Of a DNA stretch of 64,000 bases, positions 29,851-37,546 are shown one piece after another (position 1 is the stretch's first letter; every line of letters begins with the position of its first letter). The notes below the pieces were generated by a model. That model made no database searches. It was not told the DNA's origin and worked only from the letters and a program-made list of their open reading frames with translations. This DNA is from Bacteroidales bacterium. GTDB lineage: Bacteria > Bacteroidota > Bacteroidia > Bacteroidales > UBA932. The position numbers and the translations under genes are program-made. The DNA lies in the NCBI GenBank assembly GCA_017513445.1, contig JAFXFS010000016.1, positions 95,375 to 159,374 of the forward strand. Reading direction: 5' to 3'.

Positions 29851-30028
29851 TAGATTGCCGGGCTCACGCCCGGCAATGACGTTTTGATTTTGTCATTCCT
29901 GCGACGCCAGTCGCGGGAATCTATTCCATTCGTCATTCCCGAGTTTACTCGGTAGTTTATCTTATTCGTCATTCCCGAACTTGTTTCGGGAATCTGTTTA
30001 CACTTATAATTATCGAATAAATAGATTG
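29851..30028. repeat. REP-like palindrome cluster 3, with a block duplicated in cluster 4
   Basis: It starts with a perfect GCC-type palindrome (TAGATTGCCGGGCTCACGCC then CGGCAATGACG), then a CCCG-type copy, then two more CCCG-type copies. Bases 29933-30028 match 32325-32420 with about 90 of 96 identical positions (hand count) and no gap. It lies between convergent genes. Confidence 0.8.
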
Positions 30029-30097
30029 ACCATTTTGAAAGCCATTAGAAGGAATATCAATCATATTTCAAAGCTGTTTTTGTTATAACTACCTGAT

Positions 30098-30673
30098 TTA
30101 GAAATCTTTACACAAATTCAACCCACTTTCGATTGCAAGAGATATTTTATCTTCAATCTCTTCCGGAGAGCTGTAATCCAAATTCTGTGCAGAGATGGTT
30201 ACTATCTCACCAAGTCCCCAAAGGAAACTGAGTGCTTTGAGGTATGGTGTTGCCTGCTCCAAAGGATCACCAGTGGATATGTTCATACCACGAGTAGTGA
30301 TATAGAGAAGTTTTTGACATCTACACAAGCCATAACAAGTTTTGTCATCACTATTGAAAGTGACTCCAAAAAGGGAAAGATTCTCTATAAACAATTTGAG
30401 AATTGCAGGGAAACTCATATCCCAAAATGGGGCAGCAATAACTATTCGATCAGCTGCTGCAACCTTTTTTGCAAGATCTACAAAATGTTCAGGCACAATG
30501 CCATTATTTCTATCTTGAAGTGTTTTTGAGTCAACTGCCGGATAAGATGCACCTTCCAAAGCAATTCGTTCAACCTCATATCTCTTTGATAATTCTGCAA
30601 TTATCGGAGTAGCAATCCTTTTTGTGCGAGATTCCTCTCTCATACAGGAATCTATAAAAATCAATTTTTGCAT
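30098..30673 (-). CDS. NAD(P)H-dependent FMN oxidoreductase, flavodoxin fold (azoreductase-like)
   Basis: A 191-aa cytoplasmic protein of the flavodoxin-like/AzoR family. The N-terminus MQKLIFIDSCMREESRTKRIATP is the phosphate-binding loop region for FMN, and APFWDMSFPAILKLFIENLSLFGVTF is the conserved AzoR/NQO central motif. YITTRGMNIS corresponds to the second FMN contact. It probably reduces quinones or azo compounds with NAD(P)H. It lies 17 bp downstream of an SGNH hydrolase gene on the same strand. Confidence 0.82.
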   Translation of the reverse strand: MQKLIFIDSCMREESRTKRIATPIIAELSKRYEVERIALEGASYPAVDSKTLQDRNNGIVPEHFVDLAKKVAAADRIVIAAPFWDMSFPAILKLFIENLSLFGVTFNSDDKTCYGLCRCQKLLYITTRGMNISTGDPLEQATPYLKALSFLWGLGEIVTISAQNLDYSSPEEIEDKISLAIESGLNLCKDF

Positions 30674-30690
30674 ATCTTAAACTTGATAAA

Positions 30691-31275
30691 CTATTTCGTA
30701 AAAATGGAATTGTAAATAAATTCAGCCATCAAGCGCGTTCCCTCTTTCTGAGGATGGACACCATCAAAAGCATAGCGACTATCCGGGAAGAGCTCTTTCA
30801 AATCTATAAATGGTAGTGAGAAATCATCTGCTATGCGCTTTATTGTAGGTCGGACACCTCCCTCCATAGTTTCAGGATAGAGACCCATAAGCGGAATACC
30901 TTTAATCAAATGAATCTGAATCGGAGCAAGGAGATAAATCTTTGGAGGAGAGGGGAGTGCCAGATATGACTCCACAATACTCTTATAATCTTTTTCAAAG
31001 ATGCCTCTGTTCCAATTACTACGTTTGGTATCGTTGGAACCGAGCATTAAGAGTATAATTTCAGGGCCCCATTCCAGACTCTTTTTGTATGATTTTGTCT
31101 TTATGTATGGAGTATCGGAGTCAAATCTTGCTGCTGCATTATTGACACCAAAATTCCTAACCTCATATTGATCTCCTAACCAACTCTGAAGCAGAGATGG
31201 ATAACTATATTTACGAGGATTCAATAGTGTAAAGCCCTTTGTAATACTATCTCCGACGCAAGCGACTTTAATCAT
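30691..31275 (-). CDS. SGNH/GDSL hydrolase, no signal peptide
   Basis: A 194-aa esterase-like protein. Block I is ACVGDSITKGFTLL (nucleophile Ser), block II is the VRNFGVNNAA region, block III is LLMLGSNDTKRSNW (Asn) and block V is YAFDGVHPQKEGTR (Asp and His). No export signal is evident, unlike the SGNH protein at 7249-9021. Substrate unknown; family members deacylate carbohydrates, phospholipids or peptidoglycan. It leads a two-gene operon with the flavodoxin-fold oxidoreductase. Confidence 0.85.
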   Translation of the reverse strand: MIKVACVGDSITKGFTLLNPRKYSYPSLLQSWLGDQYEVRNFGVNNAAARFDSDTPYIKTKSYKKSLEWGPEIILLMLGSNDTKRSNWNRGIFEKDYKSIVESYLALPSPPKIYLLAPIQIHLIKGIPLMGLYPETMEGGVRPTIKRIADDFSLPFIDLKELFPDSRYAFDGVHPQKEGTRLMAEFIYNSIFTK

Positions 31276-31303
31276 AAATAATTCTATTACTATAGATACT
31301 GGG

Positions 31304-31311
31304 CAAATATA
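31304..31311 (-). promoter_or_regulatory. -7 box TATATTTG, candidate promoter of the SGNH/oxidoreductase pair
   Basis: An exact TAnnTTTG match on the minus strand, 28 nt before the ATG at 31275. Confidence 0.55.
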
Positions 31312-31349
31312 GTGATATATAGGTAAAATGTAAAGGCGTAACTATAAAA

Positions 31350-31380
31350 ATAGAGGTTGAAAATAACTCTCAACCTCTAT
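31350..31380 (-). terminator. Perfect 11-bp hairpin with T-run on the minus strand, no gene assigned
   Basis: Arms ATAGAGGTTGA (31350-31360) and TCAACCTCTAT (31370-31380) pair perfectly around a 9-nt loop. Read on the minus strand it is followed by TTTTTATAG, as in an intrinsic terminator. No minus-strand gene lies upstream of it in the 31381-31604 gap. Confidence 0.55.
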
Positions 31381-31604
31381 GAAGTTAATAATTTAAATTT
31401 GCTTGCTACACATCTTTTCCTTTCAAATCTTTATCACATTTTATAATGTATTACAAAAATGACTTCACTTCATAAGAGATTTACTCTTTATTGTATCCTT
31501 TAAAGACATTTCTTGTGATTTTTGACAATTCCATTTTATATTAATTCAATAATTAGCACATTTTTTGCTATATTGCGTAAAAATTAACTATAAGAACAAT
31601 TATT
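31381..31604. other. Gene-free stretch upstream of the SIMPL gene
   Basis: Together with the hairpin this makes a 329-bp gap. It holds a TAAATTTG box on the plus strand at 31394-31401, which would give the SIMPL gene a leader of about 200 nt. On the minus strand there is a 17-codon ORF (31481-31534, MELSKITRNVFKGYNKE) leading toward the hairpin at 31350. I see no homology for either. It could be a leader, a small RNA or nothing. Confidence 0.4.
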
Positions 31605-32309
31605 ATGGATAAGGGTAAATTTTATAGTGGACTTGCTATTATGGTGGGTCTTATTGTTTTGGGAATGATGATTCCTAAAGCGGTGAATAATTTCCGTTCA
31701 TTTGAAAGAAGTGTAGATGTCAAGGGATTATGCGAAAGAGAGGTAAAAGCGGACAAAGTAATCTGGCCTGTTGTCTATAAAGTAATGGCCAACAATATTC
31801 AGGAGGTTTATGATCAGACTGATTATAATAATGATGCTATTATTGCCTTCTTGAAAAAGGGTGGCTTGGATGAATCAGAAATCTCTGTTACAATTCCATC
31901 GATCTCTGACAAATTTGCAAATGAGTATGGTGGTAACGATAGAGCATATAGATATATTGCTACAAACATTATCACTGTATGTACCGGGAAGGTAGATTTA
32001 GTACTGGAATTAATGTCTAAACAATCAGAGCTATTAAAGAAAGGTATAGTTACCGGTGGCAACAAATGGGAGAACCCTGTTGAGTTCAGTTATAATGGTT
32101 TGAACGATATCAAGCCAGAGATGATTGAAGAGGCAACAAAAAATGCAAGAGAAACAGCAGAAAAGTTTGCTAAAGACTCTAACAGCAGATTAGGTAAGAT
32201 TAAGAGTGCAAATCAGGGTACATTTTCAATCAGCGATAGAGATAGCAACACTCCACACATTAAGAAGGTGAGAGTTGTAACATCTATCACATACTATCTG
32301 GAAGATTAA
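31605..32309 (+). CDS. SIMPL domain (DUF541) protein, membrane-anchored
   Basis: A 234-aa protein with one N-terminal transmembrane segment (FYSGLAIMVGLIVLGMMIPKAV) and a periplasmic SIMPL/DUF541 domain. Typical segments are FERSVDVKGLCEREVKADKVIWP at the start and EEATKNARETAEKFAKDSNSRLGKIKSANQGTFSI near the end, with a final KKVRVVTSITYYLED strand. The domain is widespread in bacterial envelopes, but its function is not clearly established. It stands alone, with repeats after it. Confidence 0.85.
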   Translation: MDKGKFYSGLAIMVGLIVLGMMIPKAVNNFRSFERSVDVKGLCEREVKADKVIWPVVYKVMANNIQEVYDQTDYNNDAIIAFLKKGGLDESEISVTIPSISDKFANEYGGNDRAYRYIATNIITVCTGKVDLVLELMSKQSELLKKGIVTGGNKWENPVEFSYNGLNDIKPEMIEEATKNARETAEKFAKDSNSRLGKIKSANQGTFSISDRDSNTPHIKKVRVVTSITYYLED

Positions 32310-32322
32310 ATCTTTCAGACCA

Positions 32323-32508
32323 CATCATTCCCGAGCTTGCTCGGTAGTTTATCTTATTAGTCATTCCCGAACTTGCTTCGGGAATCTGTTTCCATTTATA
32401 ATTATCGAATAAATAGATTGCCGGCTGCGCCAGCAATGACGAAGAATATTCAGATTGCCGGCTGCGCCAGCAATGACGTGAAGAGCAAATAGATTGCCCA
32501 GCAATGAC
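32323..32508. repeat. REP-like palindrome cluster 4
   Basis: Part of the 355-bp gene-free gap 32310-32664. It opens with the block shared with cluster 3 (32325-32420), followed by three GCC-type copies (TAGATTGCCGGCTGCGCCAG then CAATGACG, a near-identical copy, and a shortened TAGATTGCCCAGCAATGAC). It lies between two plus-strand genes. Apart from the hairpin at 32618 nothing else was seen in the gap. Confidence 0.8.
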
Positions 32509-32617
32509 ATCTCATTTCAGGGTTGTTAGTAACAGTAATTACAGATGCTCTATTGTACGAGCCACAATTTATGGATGAATTCTATTTAAACAAACGCTAT
32601 TAATTTGGAAAAGTAGT

Positions 32618-32661
32618 AAAAGTGGATTATATTCGTGACACAGTGAATATAATCCACTTTT
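32618..32661. promoter_or_regulatory. Perfect 17-bp hairpin ending 3 bases before the symporter start codon
   Basis: Left arm AAAAGTGGATTATATTC (32618-32634), loop of 10, right arm GAATATAATCCACTTTT (32645-32661). The start codon of the DAACS symporter is at 32665. An imperfect -7 box (TTAATTTG, 32600-32607) would place the transcript start just before the hairpin. It could be an attenuator/terminator (T-rich 3' side), an mRNA 5' cap hairpin, or a dyad operator. Confidence 0.75.
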
Positions 32662-32664
32662 ATT

Positions 32665-33828
32665 ATGAGAAAGATAAGAATAGGACTTTTAGCAAAAATT
32701 CTAATAGCCATTGCTTTAGGTATCGTAATTGGTTTGGTTACACCGGGTTTCTTGGTGCGTATCTGCCTCACTTTCAATTATATATTTAGTCAATTCCTTG
32801 GTTTTGCTGTCCCTCTTATTATATTGGGTTTTATTATCTCAGCAATCTCTGGAGTAGGTCGTTCGGCAAGCAAAATGCTATTTCTTACAGTGCTAATAGC
32901 GTATGGATCTACAGTTTTTGCCGGTATCGTCTCATATCTGACTGGAGCTGCACTATTCCCATCGATGATTACCTCAAATGCTCCTGCAGAGATAACATCA
33001 ACAGTTAATAAACTAACACCATACTTCACTCTGGATATTCCTCCTCTTATGAATGTAATGAGTGCCTTAATTTTAGCATTTGTTTTGGGGTTAGGAATTG
33101 CCACATCAGAGAAGAGTCTGCTGCGAGGTATTGCTGATGAATTCAAAGATATTATAGAGAAGATTATAACAGTCATTATCATACCATTACTTCCAATCTA
33201 TATCTTTGGTATCTTCTTAAATATGACATACGAAGGGGAGGTTGCAAGTGTAATTTCAGTATTCATTAAAATCATACTTGTAATCTTTGCGATACACATT
33301 TTTATTCTTGTTATACAATTTGCAATTGCAGGCATTTTTACTAAAAAGAATCCCTTTAAACTCCTCTACAATATGTTACCTGCATATTTTACTGCTTTGG
33401 GGACACAATCGTCAGTAGCAACAATTCCTGTTACACTCAAACAATCTGTTAAAAATGGAGTGTCTGAATCTGTTGCCGGATTCACAGTTCCTCTATGCGC
33501 TACAATACATATGTCCGGAAGTACGTTGAAGATCGTAGCTTGCGCCCTCGCCATAATGATTATGAAGGGTATGCCATACGATTTCTCCCTCTATTTAGGA
33601 TTTATTGCTCTATTGGGTATTACAATGGTTGCAGCTCCTGGTGTACCTGGAGGTGCAATTATGGCTGCTCTTGGTGTGCTTGAAGCAATCTTTGGATTCG
33701 ATCCCGAGACTCAGGCACTTATGATTGCACTTTATATTGCAATGGATAGTTTCGGCACTGCCTGCAACGTTACAGGAGATGGAGCTATTGCATTGATTAT
33801 CAACAAAATATCACACAAAAAAGTTTAA
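32665..33828 (+). CDS. Dicarboxylate/amino acid:cation symporter (DAACS family)
   Basis: A 387-aa inner-membrane transporter of the glutamate/dicarboxylate-sodium symporter fold. The N-terminus is LLAKILIAIALGIVIGLVTP. The substrate region includes ALGTQSSVATIPVTLK (hairpin 1, equivalent of the SSxTT/P motif), CATIHMSGSTLK (equivalent of NMDGT), AAPGVPGGAIM (hairpin 2) and AMDSFGTACNVTGDGA (equivalent of DxxRTxxNVTGD). The Arg/Thr usual before NV is absent (GTACNV), which suggests a substrate different from aspartate/glutamate. The gene starts immediately after a strong hairpin and is 4 bp upstream of the YccF gene. Confidence 0.88.
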   Translation: MRKIRIGLLAKILIAIALGIVIGLVTPGFLVRICLTFNYIFSQFLGFAVPLIILGFIISAISGVGRSASKMLFLTVLIAYGSTVFAGIVSYLTGAALFPSMITSNAPAEITSTVNKLTPYFTLDIPPLMNVMSALILAFVLGLGIATSEKSLLRGIADEFKDIIEKIITVIIIPLLPIYIFGIFLNMTYEGEVASVISVFIKIILVIFAIHIFILVIQFAIAGIFTKKNPFKLLYNMLPAYFTALGTQSSVATIPVTLKQSVKNGVSESVAGFTVPLCATIHMSGSTLKIVACALAIMIMKGMPYDFSLYLGFIALLGITMVAAPGVPGGAIMAALGVLEAIFGFDPETQALMIALYIAMDSFGTACNVTGDGAIALIINKISHKKV

Positions 33829-33832
33829 CACA

Positions 33833-34201
33833 ATGTCTATACTTGGCAATATACTATGGTTCCTTTTAGGTGGACTTATCCTTGGATTGATCTACATCGT
33901 TATAGGTCTGCTTTTCTGCATTACAATCATTGCTGCTCCTTGGGGTTACCAATTGATGAAAATAGGGGTTATGGCTATGTTTCCATTTGGTCACAACATA
34001 GAGTTCTCCAAACTTCCAATGGGTTGTCTAAATGTAGGTTTAAATATAATCTGGATTATTTTCGGAGGCATTGAACTTGCAATACTTCATATGGGATTGG
34101 GTATTGTTTTCTGCGTAACAATAATTGGAATTCCATTTGGTCTCCAACATTTTAAGTTGGCAAAACTGGCTCTCATTCCATTTGGGCAACAGATAGAATA
34201 G
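33833..34201 (+). CDS. YccF domain-containing membrane protein
   Basis: A 122-aa inner-membrane protein with two repeated halves, each a hydrophobic hairpin ending in a similar motif: FCITIIAAPWGYQLMKIGVMAMFPFG and FCVTIIGIPFGLQHFKLAKLALIPFG. That internal repeat is the hallmark of YccF (DUF307). Function is unknown. Its position 4 bp after the DAACS symporter suggests co-transcription. Confidence 0.88.
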   Translation: MSILGNILWFLLGGLILGLIYIVIGLLFCITIIAAPWGYQLMKIGVMAMFPFGHNIEFSKLPMGCLNVGLNIIWIIFGGIELAILHMGLGIVFCVTIIGIPFGLQHFKLAKLALIPFGQQIE

Positions 34202-34256
34202 AACATTATTAAGGAAATTTCCTATATTAGCATTGTAAAACCTAAACGAAGTAAAA

Positions 34257-35405
34257 ATGTTAGCGAATATACTACTTATAATATTCTATTTAGTAGCACC
34301 AGCAGGTGTATTATGGATTTGTCGTAAGTCTAAGATTTTCGGCAAAATAGGCCCTGTTTTAGTACTATATTTTCTTGGTGTGATTGTAGCGAATATCAAT
34401 ATCATTCCAGAAAGTGCCGCCGGTGTACAAGACGCACTCTCAAGCATACTTGTTCCACTTGCAATTCCGATGATGTTATTCGCCTGCAACTTTAAGAATT
34501 TCTCCGTTAAACAGACACTTAAATCATTCATTATAGGTATTTTCTCTGTAGTTGTAATGGTGGTTGTCGGCTATTTTATCATTGGAAATGGACTCGGAGA
34601 GGAGGGAGCTATTATGGGAGCGGCTCTTACTGGACAATATACCGGAGGTGCAGGAAATCTCGCCGCAGTCAAGATGATGTTAAATCTTGATAATACCACT
34701 TTCATTCTATTGTCAACCTGTAATTTGATTGTTTCATTCTTCTATCTGATGTTTTTGATGAGTGGGGGAGTACAGTTAGCAAGAAGAATTATTGGTGGCA
34801 AACAAAAGCGACATAGTGATATTGTAAATACATCGGACTATGTTGATGATAACCCATATCGTGATTTTGGCAAAAAGAGAGTCTTGATACAACTCTTGAA
34901 GATATTTGGAGTTGCCGCTTTGGTTACAGTTGCTTCACTTGGTATCGGAAAGCTCTTCAAAGAGGATTACTTTATGATTATTATGATCTTGACTCTTACA
35001 ACAATAAGTCTTCTATTATCATTTAACAAGAGGATTAAGAGTTGGGATAAAAGTTACGATTTAGGAATGTATCTAATCTATATTTTCTGCTTTGTAATGG
35101 CATCTATGGCCGATTTAAGCAAAATAGATTTGATTAGTAGTATCAACATTCTTCTCTTCCAGACAATAATCGTATTTGGATCATTATTCTTGACAATCAT
35201 ACTTGCTAAATTTATAAAGGTAGATGCAGATAATGCTGTAATTACATCAGATACACTTATCAATTCACCAATTTGTGTTCCTATGATTGCCGCTACAATG
35301 AAGAATAAAGATGTGATAATTGTAGGTATCACAAATGGTATTGCTGGCTATGCTGTCGGAAACTACTTAGCCTTCTTCCTTTACCAGATTTTATTGATGA
35401 TTTAG
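34257..35405 (+). CDS. DUF819 family membrane protein (putative transporter)
   Basis: A 382-aa polytopic inner-membrane protein of the DUF819/YjcL type. Characteristic segments are KIGPVLVLYFLGVIVANI, LLFACNFKNFS-like LMLFACNFKNFSVKQTLKSF, AALTGQYTGGAGNLAAVKMML and DTLINSPICVPMIAATMKNKD, in a two-fold repeated bundle of about ten helices. The family is presumed to transport small organic ions; the substrate is not known. It follows YccF after 55 bp and is closed by the hairpin at 35437. Confidence 0.85.
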   Translation: MLANILLIIFYLVAPAGVLWICRKSKIFGKIGPVLVLYFLGVIVANINIIPESAAGVQDALSSILVPLAIPMMLFACNFKNFSVKQTLKSFIIGIFSVVVMVVVGYFIIGNGLGEEGAIMGAALTGQYTGGAGNLAAVKMMLNLDNTTFILLSTCNLIVSFFYLMFLMSGGVQLARRIIGGKQKRHSDIVNTSDYVDDNPYRDFGKKRVLIQLLKIFGVAALVTVASLGIGKLFKEDYFMIIMILTLTTISLLLSFNKRIKSWDKSYDLGMYLIYIFCFVMASMADLSKIDLISSINILLFQTIIVFGSLFLTIILAKFIKVDADNAVITSDTLINSPICVPMIAATMKNKDVIIVGITNGIAGYAVGNYLAFFLYQILLMI

Positions 35406-35436
35406 TAAAGTATTAAATAATTGATATTGAATAGCA

Positions 35437-35474
35437 ATAGAGCAGGATTGGCATTAAGCCGATACCTGCTCTAT
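35437..35474 (+). terminator. Intrinsic terminator of the DAACS/YccF/DUF819 operon
   Basis: Arms ATAGAGCAGG (35437-35446) and CCTGCTCTAT (35465-35474) pair perfectly. An inner 6-bp helix (ATTGGC/GCCGAT, one G-U, one bulged A) continues the stem, and a T-run follows on the plus strand (35478-35482). The right arm lies inside the last codons of the convergent sirtuin gene. Confidence 0.8.
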
Positions 35475-36137
35475 AAATTTTTCCATACCGGAGGTAGCCT
35501 TATCCTTGATGTGAACAACGTTGGCTAATTGCACATTGACATCTTTTGGATCAATCAGATAAATCTGAGCATCTTTCTTTGCATAATAGATAAGACCTGC
35601 TGCAGGATAGACATTTAAAGAGGTACCAATTATCAAAAGAATATCTGCAGTCGCAACCTCTTCAGCTGCTCTATTAATTTCAGGAACATCCTCTCCAAAC
35701 CAAACGATATAAGGTCTTAACTGAACACCCCTTGAATCACAATCTCCAATTTTAATTTGCTGATAACCAATATCATAGACATCTCCATTCTTGTCTTCAG
35801 GTGTTATTTTTGTTAATTCTCCGTGAAGATGAATTATTCTACTACTACCAGCTCTTTCGTGCAGATTATCAACATTCTGGGTAATAACTACAACATCATT
35901 GTCTCTCTCTAACTGGGCAATCAGTTTATGTGCTCTATTTGGCTCTACTGTAGATAGTTGAACTCGCCTCTGATTGTAAAATTCCTGAACAATTTCTGGA
36001 TTTCTGTACCAGCCATCAATTGAAGCTACATCCTCAACTCTATACTCTTCCCATAATCCATTACTATCTCGGAAGGTCTTTATTCCACTTTCAGCACTTA
36101 TACCAGCGCCCGAAAGAATAACGATTTTTCTTTTCAT
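35454..36137 (-). CDS. SIR2 family NAD-dependent protein deacylase
   Basis: A 227-aa cytoplasmic sirtuin that removes acyl groups from lysines using NAD. The NAD motif is SGAGISAESGIKTFRDSNGLW. TQNVDNLHERAGS and IHLHGELT give the catalytic His. Further motifs are RPYIVWFGEDVP and LIIGTSLNVYPAAGLI. The small domain lacks the usual two CxxC zinc pairs (only one Cys, in GDCDSRGVQLRP), which is common in the Bacteroidota branch. ATG 36137 is preferred over 36173. It lies 50 bp downstream of the fimbrial TPR gene and may be read through from that operon. Confidence 0.88.
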   Translation of the reverse strand: MKRKIVILSGAGISAESGIKTFRDSNGLWEEYRVEDVASIDGWYRNPEIVQEFYNQRRVQLSTVEPNRAHKLIAQLERDNDVVVITQNVDNLHERAGSSRIIHLHGELTKITPEDKNGDVYDIGYQQIKIGDCDSRGVQLRPYIVWFGEDVPEINRAAEEVATADILLIIGTSLNVYPAAGLIYYAKKDAQIYLIDPKDVNVQLANVVHIKDKATSGMEKFIEQVSA

Positions 36138-36187
36138 AACTATTTCACGTTTTAACATAACAAAGATATTCAATAAATGTTATAACA

Positions 36188-37546
36188 TCAATTCTCGCTG
36201 CTAACAATTTCTGATAGTTCAGGATCGAGATTTGCTCTAAATTTAAGAGATGGATTTATCTCTACAGCTCTCCAAAAGTGAGATTTTGAGAGAGTCTCTT
36301 TTCCCAAACGTGCATAGACTATTGCGAGAAGATAGTGCACTTTGTCACTTCGTGGCGTAACCTTAAGTATTGATTCAGCACTCTGATTATATTCAAGAGA
36401 GAGATATGCCAAAGCTGTATTATAGTCTTTGTAATCTTTCAGTGCGTTGATAGCATCTTTATAGTTATTTAACTCAAGAGAGCGAATTCCATAAAAGTAT
36501 AAACTATCATTTATATGATTGATTTTCAACAAATTATCATCAATTAACGATGAGAGTGAGGAGACATAGTAGGTGAGTGGAGCTGATGACGGAATGGTGT
36601 ATATTCTACTATCATCCAGCCATATATCTCCATCAATTTTCAATACAATTTTCTTCTCTCTACCTTTGATAGATATAACCTCTTTATAACGATATGAGAA
36701 GCTCTCATCAACTCTATTAAGAAGAGTATCCAACCGTATATTATCACTCTGTATTGGTGATTTAACATACTCTGCAAATTTTTCATCAACAGAATTTCGC
36801 CTCTCTCTGTTCCTATTTAACTTCCGCCATTTTGTATAGTGGTCAAGCACATCATTATATGTTACTCCAAGGTCGCTAATGAATCTATTATCAATCTCAA
36901 TAAGGGCAGAGTCGCTCTTCAATTTAAATAACTCCGGAAGATTTCTTTCAATGAATATTTCAAGATTTCGCTGATCTACAAAATTTTTGAAATACTCATC
37001 ACCTTCATCAAGAATTGTAGATAAAAACTTCTCATATAACTCGTAACCCCTCAATTGTCTGGAACGGTATCTATCTCCTGTTATGAAAATTTTATCTAAA
37101 TGAATGGTATCTTTTGATAGATATAGAGTAGGATAGAGTCTTATTTGCCAATCACGCGTAAACATCTCCTTTGTGATTCTCAAATCGAAAGAAATATTAA
37201 CCTTACCACCTCTCTCTGCGACATTTTTAAAATCAGCAGTCACACTTGCTGGGGTAAGTGTCTGATTAGCAATCATTTCGCCATCACACTCGCTTTTAAT
37301 TGCTCGCATCAGAAAGTTATTATTACCATTGATTATCAAAGTATCGCTGCAATCAACTCTCTTATTCAAATCCTGATCAGTAATATCCTCTAAATCTCTC
37401 TTCATAAGTTCAGGGATACCAACATTCATAACCGGTTCCAGCTCATTTAGTCTCAGTAAAGGTTGGGCAGTTCGACAGGATTCAAATAGGGTGAGTATTA
37501 GCAGCGATGCTATGAAAAATCTACAACTCCATAATTGGTCTAACAT
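36188..37546 (-). CDS. Fimbrial-locus lipoprotein with C-terminal TPR-like repeats
   Basis: A 452-aa lipoprotein with lipobox Cys24 (LFESC). The C-terminal 100 residues look like tetratricopeptide repeats (IRSLELNNYKDAINALKDYKDY, YLLAIVYARLGKETLSKSHFWRAVEINPSL). The middle part is unrecognised and rich in charged residues. It overlaps the upstream tip-protein gene by 26 bp, implying coupled translation, so I infer a role in fimbrial assembly or anchoring. ATG 37546 puts the signal peptide at the N-terminus; 37606 would extend the overlap and bury it. Confidence 0.75.
   Translation of the reverse strand: MLDQLWSCRFFIASLLILTLFESCRTAQPLLRLNELEPVMNVGIPELMKRDLEDITDQDLNKRVDCSDTLIINGNNNFLMRAIKSECDGEMIANQTLTPASVTADFKNVAERGGKVNISFDLRITKEMFTRDWQIRLYPTLYLSKDTIHLDKIFITGDRYRSRQLRGYELYEKFLSTILDEGDEYFKNFVDQRNLEIFIERNLPELFKLKSDSALIEIDNRFISDLGVTYNDVLDHYTKWRKLNRNRERRNSVDEKFAEYVKSPIQSDNIRLDTLLNRVDESFSYRYKEVISIKGREKKIVLKIDGDIWLDDSRIYTIPSSAPLTYYVSSLSSLIDDNLLKINHINDSLYFYGIRSLELNNYKDAINALKDYKDYNTALAYLSLEYNQSAESILKVTPRSDKVHYLLAIVYARLGKETLSKSHFWRAVEINPSLKFRANLDPELSEIVSSEN

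Noticed and set aside
31481..31534. 17-codon minus-strand ORF as an annotated small protein
   Set aside because: Nothing beyond an ATG and a stop supports it; it is mentioned only within the gap description.
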